Source: RUG13409 sp045546135 (lineage in GTDB: Bacteria > Bacillota > Clostridia > Peptostreptococcales > Anaerovoracaceae). From it: a stretch of 64,000 bases of DNA. Position numbers and translations under genes: made by a program. Shown in pieces: positions 36,023-42,847 of this stretch (within the stretch, counting starts at the first letter, position 1; each line of letters begins with the position of its first letter). The notes beneath the pieces are model-generated. The model did no database searches and was not told the DNA's origin. It worked only from the letters and a program-made list of their open reading frames with translations. Location: positions 5,099 to 69,098 of the forward strand of contig JAZQCD010000003.1 in NCBI GenBank assembly GCA_045546135.1, given 5' to 3'.

Positions 36023-36823
36023 CTAATATGTTATGGAAGAAGCATCTTCCTGAATGACCAGGTTCCCTGAAGCAAGGTCATAGAATGCAGCATTGGCAAC
36101 TGACCTGTATGCTATTACAAGAATGGGTATGAGACCGAGTATGAATGCTATAGGAGTCTCGCTGAATTCAGCCATTTCCAAATAGAATTTGCGAAGCATT
36201 TCTGTTGCCTGCTCGTATGTCAAATTTGAGCTTATATACATGATATCGATCTTTGGACCGTAGTATCCTGTGTAGAGGTTTACGGGAAGGCTTGCAAGGA
36301 ACTCCCAGCCAATGAAGCTGAGCGTGAGCTTTACATACTTCCACTTGTTGCCTTCCATGATCTCATGGCTTCTTCTTATGCATTCCATTGGATAGAACTC
36401 AGGATCGTCTATCATGACATTGAAGTTCTGAACATGTTTTATGGCGCATATGATGCCCGGGATCACAAAGAGAAGTGACCAAAGGAATATCTGCAGCATG
36501 GAGATGACTTCCATGATGACGCCGTTCCATGTGAGTTTCATTGGTTCTGTGAAACTGTCCATATCAGTATCCTGGCCTCTGAAAGTCATAAGAAAATATC
36601 TTGTTGAGCAGAGCGTCAAGGAGACCTCAAGAACAAAGCTTGCAAGTTCAACGAGAAGCAAAACGTATTCATTCTTTATGAAACTGGAAGCGATAAGTCC
36701 CGGAGCTGCAGCTATGAGGTGGCATGCAAGAGCTACAAGAACGCACATCCAGAATTTTCCCTTCATCATTTGTCTTGCCATTGCTCTTATGGTCTTACAT
36801 GGAATAGTCACTATCGTCTTCAT
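36023..36823 (-). CDS. DUF975 family membrane protein
   Basis: The product (about 266 residues from the ATG at 36823) has five to six membrane spans. The DUF975 signature is clear: WSLLFVIPGIICAIK, then a short acidic segment and CIRRSHEIMEGNKWKYVKL (near residue 150). The function of the family is unknown. The ATG follows GGAGG by 11 bases and lies inside the upstream acidic-protein gene (29-base overlap); a TTG at 36841 is a less likely start. It lies between murI and murE in the same operon, suggesting an envelope role. Confidence 0.8.
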   Translation of the reverse strand: MKTIVTIPCKTIRAMARQMMKGKFWMCVLVALACHLIAAAPGLIASSFIKNEYVLLLVELASFVLEVSLTLCSTRYFLMTFRGQDTDMDSFTEPMKLTWNGVIMEVISMLQIFLWSLLFVIPGIICAIKHVQNFNVMIDDPEFYPMECIRRSHEIMEGNKWKYVKLTLSFIGWEFLASLPVNLYTGYYGPKIDIMYISSNLTYEQATEMLRKFYLEMAEFSETPIAFILGLIPILVIAYRSVANAAFYDLASGNLVIQEDASSITY

Positions 36824-37325
36824 CTTCTTCAAATCCTCCAAGTCTTAAGCTTATATAGTCAGGAACATACCCAAGGCTGTTTTCAAAATCAAAGGTATGT
36901 TTTGTATTATCTATCTTTGCTGCTCTGTTTTCTGCAAGAGCTTCCATCACCGGGCAGGTCCTTCCGTCAACTGACGCCCCTTCAGGAGCTGTATACATCT
37001 CGTGGAACTTGTAGAGCTGGTTCACATATTCCCTTCTGTAGGTCTCATCATCAGCGTCTCTTACAAGGTCCCTAAGATTTGTCCAAAAGGACTGCATTAT
37101 CTCGTAAAAATCGTCGCAGTCTTCAGGAAAAGCTTTTTCTATCTCTGTGAAATAATTCTCGTTTATCTCTGCGAGAGTGTCTCTGTCAACCTTTGACAAA
37201 GCTTCGTAGAAATCATCATAGTCTATCTCGTCCTCGCACTCCACAAGTTCTGCAAACTGCTCGAAGTATCCGAAGTCTTCTGCAGTATCAAGCTCAAGAA
37301 GTTCAAAAAGCTCGTCTTTGTTCAT
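36795..37325 (-). CDS. Acidic protein of unknown function
   Basis: The 176-residue product is not recognised. It is strongly acidic, especially in the first 60 residues (CEDEIDYDDFYEAL) and at the very end (FEEDEDDSDYSM). It has no signal peptide or membrane span and is mostly predicted helix, so it should be a soluble cytoplasmic protein. Two cysteines occur, one in ECEDEID and one in GRTCPVMEAL, with another in PEDCDDFY. Its ATG directly abuts the murI stop (TAG-ATG), and its 3' end overlaps the DUF975 gene, so it is a genuine operon member. Position suggests a link to cell wall synthesis. Confidence 0.75.
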   Translation of the reverse strand: MNKDELFELLELDTAEDFGYFEQFAELVECEDEIDYDDFYEALSKVDRDTLAEINENYFTEIEKAFPEDCDDFYEIMQSFWTNLRDLVRDADDETYRREYVNQLYKFHEMYTAPEGASVDGRTCPVMEALAENRAAKIDNTKHTFDFENSLGYVPDYISLRLGGFEEDEDDSDYSM

Positions 37326-38126
37326 CTAAAGCTTTACCTCCTCAACGGGAATATCTCCAAATCCAAGGAGTTTTGCCATATTTTCAAAGCCCTCTGTTTT
37401 CTTGCTTGCCTGTATCCTCAAAGATCCGGTCCCTTCACTTTCTGTATCCATCTCATGGACCTTAAGAAGTGAATTTGCATTTTTTGCAAGAGCAGTAACG
37501 GGGCTTACTATCTTAAGTTCCGGATAAAGCTTGCTTATACAATCTGTGACCAGCGGATAATGAGTGCATCCAAGGAGCAGTGTCTTTATGCCCTTTTCAT
37601 TTACCATCTCATCGAGATATTTCTTCAGTATCTCTTCCATTTCAGGACCTTCAGTCACGCCCTTTTCTATGAGGTCTGAAAGGCCGGGGCAGCCCTTGTA
37701 ATATACCTCGAGCTTTTTTCTGAGTCTGCTGAATGCAGCATCAAAGGAACCGCTTTCTATACATCTTGGCGTTGCTATGACGCCAACCTTGTCTCCGTCC
37801 TGTGATGCCATTGAAGTGGCTGCAACGGCAGGATCGATGATACCCTGAACGAGCATCTCCGGGAACTCTTTGTAAAAGAAAGGAATGACCGTAGAAGACA
37901 TGGTGCCGCAAGCAAGGATCAACATTTTTGTTCCGAGACTGCTCAAATAGTCTCCTATGGCTTTTGCATAGTAATGAAGTTCTTCTACGCTCTTTGTGCC
38001 GTAAGGCATGTGAGCTGTGTCTCCAAAATATATTATATCCTCTTCCGGCATGATCTGCCTTATAGCGCCAAGGCATGCAAGGCCGCCAACACCGGAATCG
38101 ATGACTGCTATAGGTTTGTTTTCCAT
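37326..38126 (-). CDS. murI: Glutamate racemase
   Basis: The 266-residue product has the MurI active-site motifs: IAVIDSGVGGLACL near the N-terminus, YFGDTAHMPYG, the first catalytic cysteine in LACGTMSS (near residue 75) and the second in LLLGCTHYPLV (near 185). It makes D-glutamate for peptidoglycan. The ATG at 38126 is chosen because CAGGAG lies six bases upstream; an upstream in-frame start at 38171 has no such site. It heads a seven-gene operon running to asnA, with two candidate promoters at 38139-38216. Confidence 0.95.
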   Translation of the reverse strand: MENKPIAVIDSGVGGLACLGAIRQIMPEEDIIYFGDTAHMPYGTKSVEELHYYAKAIGDYLSSLGTKMLILACGTMSSTVIPFFYKEFPEMLVQGIIDPAVAATSMASQDGDKVGVIATPRCIESGSFDAAFSRLRKKLEVYYKGCPGLSDLIEKGVTEGPEMEEILKKYLDEMVNEKGIKTLLLGCTHYPLVTDCISKLYPELKIVSPVTALAKNANSLLKVHEMDTESEGTGSLRIQASKKTEGFENMAKLLGFGDIPVEEVKL

Positions 38127-38138
38127 TTTAAACTCCTG

Positions 38139-38216
38139 TTTATATACTAATACTCTTTTCTGCCAAATCAAAAACCGTTAACAACATATTATATGCTGAA
38201 AACGGCTTGATGTGAA
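38139..38216 (-). promoter_or_regulatory. Two candidate promoters of the murI operon
   Basis: On the minus strand the distal one is TTCACA (38216-38211), 17 bases, TATAAT (38193-38188). The proximal one is TTGGCA (38166-38161), 16 bases, TATAAA (38144-38139). The distal is the better -10 match. Confidence 0.55.
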
Positions 38217-38249
38217 GTCTTTTATATATCTCTTCGCCTTCTTGAGTGC

Positions 38250-38549
38250 TCAATCATTCTCAGGCACGAGTATGACCTGGCCGGGCCTTAGGTCAGAGGC
38301 TTTGATACCGTTCAAGGAGCAGATATCGTATACCACATCCCTGATGTCTTTTGAATCATCTCCGTATTTCTTTGCTATGGCCCAGAGAGTATCTCCTGCA
38401 TTTACGGTCACCTCTGTGTACCTAAGATCCATTTTTTCCTTTGCAGAACTCCTGCAAACAAACCCCAATATGACAAAACTAAGTATAAGGCATATTATCA
38501 AAACGAAACATGTGAACCTGAAATTATTGACTATCCTGTAATGTCTCAT
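38250..38549 (-). CDS. Small LysM protein with N-terminal membrane anchor (YneA-like layout)
   Basis: The 99-residue product has one membrane segment (about residues 12-31) and a single LysM domain at 47-97 (VNAGDTLWAIAKKYG through LRPGQVILVP). This is the layout of YneA, the SOS-induced division inhibitor of Bacillus, though it is next to a WYL regulator rather than lexA and shows no LexA box. The ATG at 38549 has AAGGAGG upstream at the right distance. LysM should bind peptidoglycan outside the membrane. A role in division control is only an analogy. Confidence 0.8.
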   Translation of the reverse strand: MRHYRIVNNFRFTCFVLIICLILSFVILGFVCRSSAKEKMDLRYTEVTVNAGDTLWAIAKKYGDDSKDIRDVVYDICSLNGIKASDLRPGQVILVPEND

Positions 38550-38597
38550 AGTATTTACCTCCTTAAGTTCTCCCTCCTTAATACAGCTTGATTTTAA

Positions 38598-38630
38598 AAT
38601 ATAATGCTGTACACTTTTTTGTACTGATGC
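38598..38630. promoter_or_regulatory. Divergent promoter and candidate operator between LysM and WYL genes
   Basis: Rightward TATAAT (38600-38605) and leftward TATATT (38603-38598) overlap. Beside them ATGCTGTAC (38604-38612) and GTACTGATGC (38621-38630) form an imperfect inverted repeat that overlaps the rightward -10. A repressor bound there would affect both genes; the adjacent WYL protein is the obvious candidate. Confidence 0.45.
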
Positions 38631-38658
38631 TAAAATGGGATCGAGGAGGAGAGAACAA

Positions 38659-39621
38659 ATGACGACAGACAAATCAAATATGCTGTGCATACTCAAGATA
38701 TTAAGAGAGTATACAGACGATGAACATGCACTTAGCACAAAGGAAGTCATAAACAAGATGGAGTCCATCTATGGAAGGAAGGTAGACAGAAGGACAGTCT
38801 ACGGATGCGTCGAAGCACTGACTGATTTCGGTTACGACATATCAGATTACAAAGACAACGGCGAGGGATACAGGCTCCTGTCAAAGGAATTCGACAGCGC
38901 TGAGATAAAGCTCCTGATCGATGCTGTTTACTCCTGCGAATATATATCAAAAAAACAGACGACGGAGCTCCTTGAAAAATTGAGAAACTTCATGTCCGTA
39001 TATGAGAGAAAGAATTACAGCTATACCAACATCATTACGCCGGACAAGAAGTCGCCCAATCCTGAAGTCTTCCTCAATATAGAGATACTCGAAGAAGCCA
39101 TAAACGAAAGAAAGCAAGTCTCCTTCATATACATGGATTACGACTATGATAAAAAACTAAAACCAAGAAGAGAAAAAGAATATACAGTCAATCCCTACAG
39201 CATGATATGCAAAGGAAACCATTACTACCTGGTCCTCATATCAAAGGGACATGAAGATCCAAGCTTTTACCGCATCGATATGATGAAAGACCTTAAGATC
39301 TTAGATGCTCCTGTTGAGATAAGCAAAAGGGATGCAAACCTTGACTCAGTGCAAAAGGTCGTATTTGCTCATTCAGGAAAACCCGAAAGAGTGAGTTTAA
39401 GATGCCAGAAAAACGTGCTCCGTTATGTCATAGAAGAATTCGGAAGCGACACTATAATATCAAAAAATGAAGACGGCAGCTTTGATGCCAGCGTATATAC
39501 AGCCACCGAAGGCCTCATTTACTGGGCGCTTCAGTACCTGCAGGATGTAGAGGTCCTGTCTCCTCCATCTGTAAGGGAAAAGGTGATCGAAGCGATCAAA
39601 AGTAATCCATACAAAGTGTGA
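38659..39621 (+). CDS. WYL-domain transcriptional regulator (YafY type)
   Basis: The 320-residue product has an N-terminal winged helix-turn-helix (about residues 8-65, KVDRRTVYGCVEALTDFGYD), a WYL domain in the middle (residues about 130-220, with VSFIYMDYDYDKK and NPYSMICKGNHYYLVLIS) and a C-terminal WCX-like extension. WYL regulators sense nucleic acid or other ligands and often control stress or defence genes. GGAGG nine bases before the ATG at 38659 decides the start; an earlier ATG at 38635 lacks a site. It is divergent from the LysM gene and likely autoregulates through the shared operator. A terminator follows at 39688. Confidence 0.88.
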   Translation: MTTDKSNMLCILKILREYTDDEHALSTKEVINKMESIYGRKVDRRTVYGCVEALTDFGYDISDYKDNGEGYRLLSKEFDSAEIKLLIDAVYSCEYISKKQTTELLEKLRNFMSVYERKNYSYTNIITPDKKSPNPEVFLNIEILEEAINERKQVSFIYMDYDYDKKLKPRREKEYTVNPYSMICKGNHYYLVLISKGHEDPSFYRIDMMKDLKILDAPVEISKRDANLDSVQKVVFAHSGKPERVSLRCQKNVLRYVIEEFGSDTIISKNEDGSFDASVYTATEGLIYWALQYLQDVEVLSPPSVREKVIEAIKSNPYKV

Positions 39622-39681
39622 AGACTTCGCGCCCATGCTGTGTAACAGCTCTATGGATATGATATACGGACGTATTTATGA

Positions 39682-39730
39682 GAAAAAAGGAGGCGACCAG
39701 TATTTACTGAACGCCTCCTGTTAATTTTAC
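39682..39730. terminator. Bidirectional intrinsic terminator between WYL and hydrolase genes
   Basis: AGGAGGCG (39688-39695) and CGCCTCCT (39712-39719) pair perfectly, with an inner CAGTA/TACTG stem. The minus strand has a TTTTTT tail; the plus strand has a weaker GTTAATTTT. It serves both converging genes. Confidence 0.85.
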
Positions 39731-39794
39731 ATGATTCTGATGATCGTCAAAACTTCATAGGTTTTTGTCAGAAAGCCTGATATCGGGCCTAGCT

Positions 39795-41795
39795 TTACAG
39801 CATTGAAGAGCCGCCTGTGACTATCCAGCATGCCATCATTGCAGAGATGAAGGCTCCCGGGAACACTGTCTTTGTCTTTCTGTAAAGAGCAGTTGATACA
39901 AGGCTGAATACTATTATCTGCGGCAGATATACTATGAGAAGGCTCATGAAAGGTCCTCCGAATGTGGATCCAAAGAGAAGGTCAGCACCAGGGCCTTTGC
40001 CCATAAAGAATGGGATGTATTCAAGAAGCGTAATGAGAATGACGCCTCCTGTCATAATAAATGCATGCCTTAGCCATACAATGAGGAAGTTTCCGCTGAA
40101 GGTCCTCTTTGTCCTTAAGTTTGCCATTGCTCTTGAATTGTTCAGCACAAAGAATGCCATATAAAGCAGGATGTATACTCCGAACTGAACTGCTCTTTCT
40201 CCCGTGAAGGTCTTGAAGAACGGCCATATGAAGCGAAGATCGAGGCTGAAGAATTTCTCTGCTGCAAATACTACTGCATACATATATGCCATGAGCACTG
40301 CTGCAAGGATGAGAGACTTAAAACAAAGTCCCCAGCCGAACTTATCAGGAGCTTTGTCTGTTCCAAGCCCAAGGCCCAGATATCTTTCAGTATTGCCCCT
40401 TTTCTTTTCTTTCTTAAGACCCACTATGGTCATGACCAGCATAATGATGATGAGAAGACCGTAATAGCTTAAGAATCCGTCGCCTATGGTCATTCTGAAG
40501 ACACCTTCAGGAAGAGGAAGAAGTCCGTGTCCAAGCTGTGTCATGAACGGATAAGTAGCGCCTCCTAAAATGATCATCACAAGGCCGCCAAGGAACCTCT
40601 TTCCAAAGGGTTTAACGGTTTCCTGCGAAGGCTCGTTTTGCACGACTCCAAAGAGTCCTGAAAGCATAAATCCAAGAGGTATGAGCGCAAGGATCACAAG
40701 TAGCATTGCTGCAAGAACAAGATATTCTTTGTACATATAGATCTGGTCATACCAGTCAAGAGCATAGTTCCTTGTGCTTGCATCTTCGCTTGCAGTTGAT
40801 TTGAAGCTGTCTGCGAACCAGTTCATTGCAAAGGCAACTCCCATGGCGTCGTGAGTAGTGAGCCTGTGGTTCGTTTCAAGAAGTACTATGCACCTTGCGC
40901 TGCCGTCACCGAACCTTCCGTAGCAAGTGTCCCATCTTGGAGCTCTGCCGTCAGTATTTAGGAACTCCATCCTAAGATCTGAATTCAGAAGTTCATCAGT
41001 AACTGTATTTTGATAGTCTCTGAAATAGCTGAACTCATCATACTTTGCCTGGAGCAAAAGGACATTGTTGAAATGGATGTTCTTTGCATCATAGACGCTG
41101 TTTCTAAAGAGTTCTCCGCACTGAAGGACAGTACATCTTGGTTCTATGTCTGTACCGCTGTAGGCTGCAGCAACTGTCCATGAAGACCATGTACCCATGG
41201 AATGCCCTGACACGCCCATGCTCTTTGAATCGACTATATCCATGTCTGCAAGAGCTGCATAGGCTATGACTCCTCCGCAGGATGAATCAGTGATAGAATT
41301 ACCGTCGCTGTCCTTTGAGTAGTGATCGTTAAAGAAAGACAGATTTGAGAAGTTCATCATTATACGGTATCTTCTTGCACCGCCTATCTCTACATAGGTG
41401 CCGTCTTCTTCAGAATCATTTCCGTAGTTCACAGTAACCTTGTGATTGACATATCCCCTGTTTGCAAGACCTATATCTGTAGATCCATGACCGTATTCGT
41501 CTATGGCCATGGCAATGATACCTCTTCTTGCCAGCTCTATGCCGTATGCAGCGCATGTCTCATGGTCATTTTGATAACCGTGAAGAAGCAAAACTGCAGG
41601 AGCAGGATGCTCTGCATCGACACCGCTCGGTACATAAAGTTTGTAGTTTATGTTGCCAAGGTCGCTTTCGATGATCCCTTCCTCTATACTTATCTTTCCG
41701 CCGTCAGTTTGAAAATAGTTGGCGCCGTAAAGGCAGCCTCCTGCGGCAATGGTCAGTATGAGGAAAAAAGCTATGTACTTTCCGATTTTTTTCAT
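39795..41795 (-). CDS. Alpha/beta hydrolase fused to a multi-span membrane domain
   Basis: The 666-residue product begins with a membrane anchor (about residues 7-26), then an extracellular alpha/beta-hydrolase domain with VLLLHGYQNDHETC (oxyanion region), DEYGHGSTD and the nucleophile elbow SGHSMGTWSS (near residue 198). From about residue 355 there are around eight membrane spans. The hydrolase part resembles dienelactone-hydrolase or acyl-peptidase-type enzymes, but the substrate is not known. The catalytic acid and histidine are plausibly in the DTCYGRFGD and ETNHRLTTHD regions. It has its own promoter (41879-41907) and a good GGAGG site. The fusion with a long membrane domain is unusual. 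Confidence 0.8.
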   Translation of the reverse strand: MKKIGKYIAFFLILTIAAGGCLYGANYFQTDGGKISIEEGIIESDLGNINYKLYVPSGVDAEHPAPAVLLLHGYQNDHETCAAYGIELARRGIIAMAIDEYGHGSTDIGLANRGYVNHKVTVNYGNDSEEDGTYVEIGGARRYRIMMNFSNLSFFNDHYSKDSDGNSITDSSCGGVIAYAALADMDIVDSKSMGVSGHSMGTWSSWTVAAAYSGTDIEPRCTVLQCGELFRNSVYDAKNIHFNNVLLLQAKYDEFSYFRDYQNTVTDELLNSDLRMEFLNTDGRAPRWDTCYGRFGDGSARCIVLLETNHRLTTHDAMGVAFAMNWFADSFKSTASEDASTRNYALDWYDQIYMYKEYLVLAAMLLVILALIPLGFMLSGLFGVVQNEPSQETVKPFGKRFLGGLVMIILGGATYPFMTQLGHGLLPLPEGVFRMTIGDGFLSYYGLLIIIMLVMTIVGLKKEKKRGNTERYLGLGLGTDKAPDKFGWGLCFKSLILAAVLMAYMYAVVFAAEKFFSLDLRFIWPFFKTFTGERAVQFGVYILLYMAFFVLNNSRAMANLRTKRTFSGNFLIVWLRHAFIMTGGVILITLLEYIPFFMGKGPGADLLFGSTFGGPFMSLLIVYLPQIIVFSLVSTALYRKTKTVFPGAFISAMMACWIVTGGSSML

Positions 41796-41878
41796 ACTAT
41801 TCCTCCGTTAATATCTTTACATGATCTGCAAAGATCTATCAAAAAAATATCAATTGCTCACAAACTGATCCTGTCTAT

Positions 41879-41907
41879 ATTTTACAATAGCACTATCTCT
41901 CTTTCAA
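41879..41907 (-). promoter_or_regulatory. Promoter of the membrane hydrolase gene
   Basis: On the minus strand TTGAAA (41907-41902) and TAAAAT (41884-41879) are 17 bases apart. Confidence 0.55.
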
Positions 41908-41938
41908 TGATATTTGCCCACCGCAAGGGGTTTTGTGT

Positions 41939-41944
41939 TATTAT
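41939..41944 (+). promoter_or_regulatory. Probable -10 element of the barnase-barstar operon
   Basis: TATTAT lies 28 bases ahead of the barnase ATG. The only -35 candidate, TTGCCC at 41914-41919, is 19 bases away, so the promoter is tentative. Confidence 0.4.
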
Positions 41945-41972
41945 GTTTTACATGAAAGGAAAAATCGATCCT

Positions 41973-42449
41973 ATGAAAAAGAAAAACCTGATCGCCATAC
42001 TGCTGCTTATCGTTTTGGCCGTGACTTTGTCACTGGCTATTCGTCTTAATGACAATGAACCTGCCGTTCCGGATCCTTCACAGCAGGAAACTGACGTAAA
42101 TATAAAGGAAGACGGCAGTTATTTTGACAAAGACAACGTTGCTCTCTATATCCATACTTACGGTCATCTCCCTGATAATTACGTAACAAAAGAAAAGGCA
42201 AGGGAAGCAGGCTGGGAAGGCGGCTCCGTACAAAAGTACCTGCCGGGAAAGGCCATTGGAGGAGACAAATACAGTAACTATGAAAAAACACTGCCCACTC
42301 AAAAAGGAAGACAGTATTATGAATGCGACATAGACACTGACGGCAAGTCTTCAAGAGGTGCAAAGAGGATAGTCTTTTCGAATGACGGACTCGTCTACTA
42401 TACAGAAGACCATTACGAAAGTTTTACAAAGCTTTACGGGGAGGAATAA
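41973..42449 (+). CDS. Secreted ribonuclease of the barnase family
   Basis: The 158-residue product has a signal peptide or anchor (MKKKNLIAILLLIVLAVTLS) and a barnase domain over the last 110 residues: GHLPDNYVTKEKAREAGW, PGKAIGGDKYSN, the catalytic Glu in YECDID, Arg in AKRIVFS and His in TEDHYESF. All three catalytic residues of barnase (Glu73, Arg87, His102) are therefore present. It cleaves RNA outside the cell or in competitors. AAGGA lies 12 bases before the ATG at 41973; an in-frame ATG at 41952 is a less likely start. A barstar-type inhibitor gene follows after three bases. Confidence 0.93.
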   Translation: MKKKNLIAILLLIVLAVTLSLAIRLNDNEPAVPDPSQQETDVNIKEDGSYFDKDNVALYIHTYGHLPDNYVTKEKAREAGWEGGSVQKYLPGKAIGGDKYSNYEKTLPTQKGRQYYECDIDTDGKSSRGAKRIVFSNDGLVYYTEDHYESFTKLYGEE

Positions 42450-42452
42450 AAA

Positions 42453-42716
42453 ATGACAATATTCATTCTTGACGGAAACAAGATGACGACTAAGGAGTCT
42501 GCTTTTGAACATATCAAAAAGACCTGCCTTTTCCATGACTATTTCGGAAACAATTTGGATGCTCTTAATGATGCTCTTAGCGAAATGAGCAAGGATGCAG
42601 TCATAATACTCATGAACAGAGATGCTCTTCTTGAAGCTTTGGGTGACTACGGGTTCACAATGCTCGAGGTCTTTAGAGAAAACAGCATAGGAAGCTATGC
42701 TTTTGTTGAGAAATAA
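42453..42716 (+). CDS. Barstar-type ribonuclease inhibitor
   Basis: The 87-residue product matches the barstar family in length and in motif: MTIFILDGNKMTTKESAFEH, FGNNLDALNDALSEM (the barnase-facing helix) and a final LEVF strand. It binds and blocks the barnase-like enzyme inside the producer cell. GGGGAGGAA upstream lies in the 3' end of the ribonuclease gene, which ensures inhibitor synthesis with the toxin. Together they form a toxin-immunity pair. Confidence 0.93.
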   Translation: MTIFILDGNKMTTKESAFEHIKKTCLFHDYFGNNLDALNDALSEMSKDAVIILMNRDALLEALGDYGFTMLEVFRENSIGSYAFVEK

Positions 42717-42763
42717 TTTCGACGTGTCAAAAGCTAAGACCTGCTTTTAAAATATCAGTACGA

Positions 42764-42801
42764 GAAAAAAAGATCCGCAGGGCATTGCCTTGCGGATCTT
42801 T
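42764..42801. terminator. Bidirectional terminator between barstar and acyl-CoA synthetase genes
   Basis: AAAGATCCGCA pairs perfectly with TGCGGATCTTT around a short loop. The minus strand has a run of eight T, making it strong for the synthetase gene; the plus strand tail is weaker. Confidence 0.85.
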
Positions 42802-42847
42802 AAACTTATTCTTATCTTCGAAATATTTCTGCTCAGCCAGTAAAGAT

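Noticed and set aside
38250..38768. Longer reading of the LysM gene starting at 38768
   Set aside because: The extension lies antisense to the WYL gene and lacks a ribosome binding site, whereas the ATG at 38549 has AAGGAGG.
41442..41972. Longer reading of the barnase gene starting at 41442
   Set aside because: It would run antisense through the hydrolase gene; the signal peptide start at 41973 is clear.
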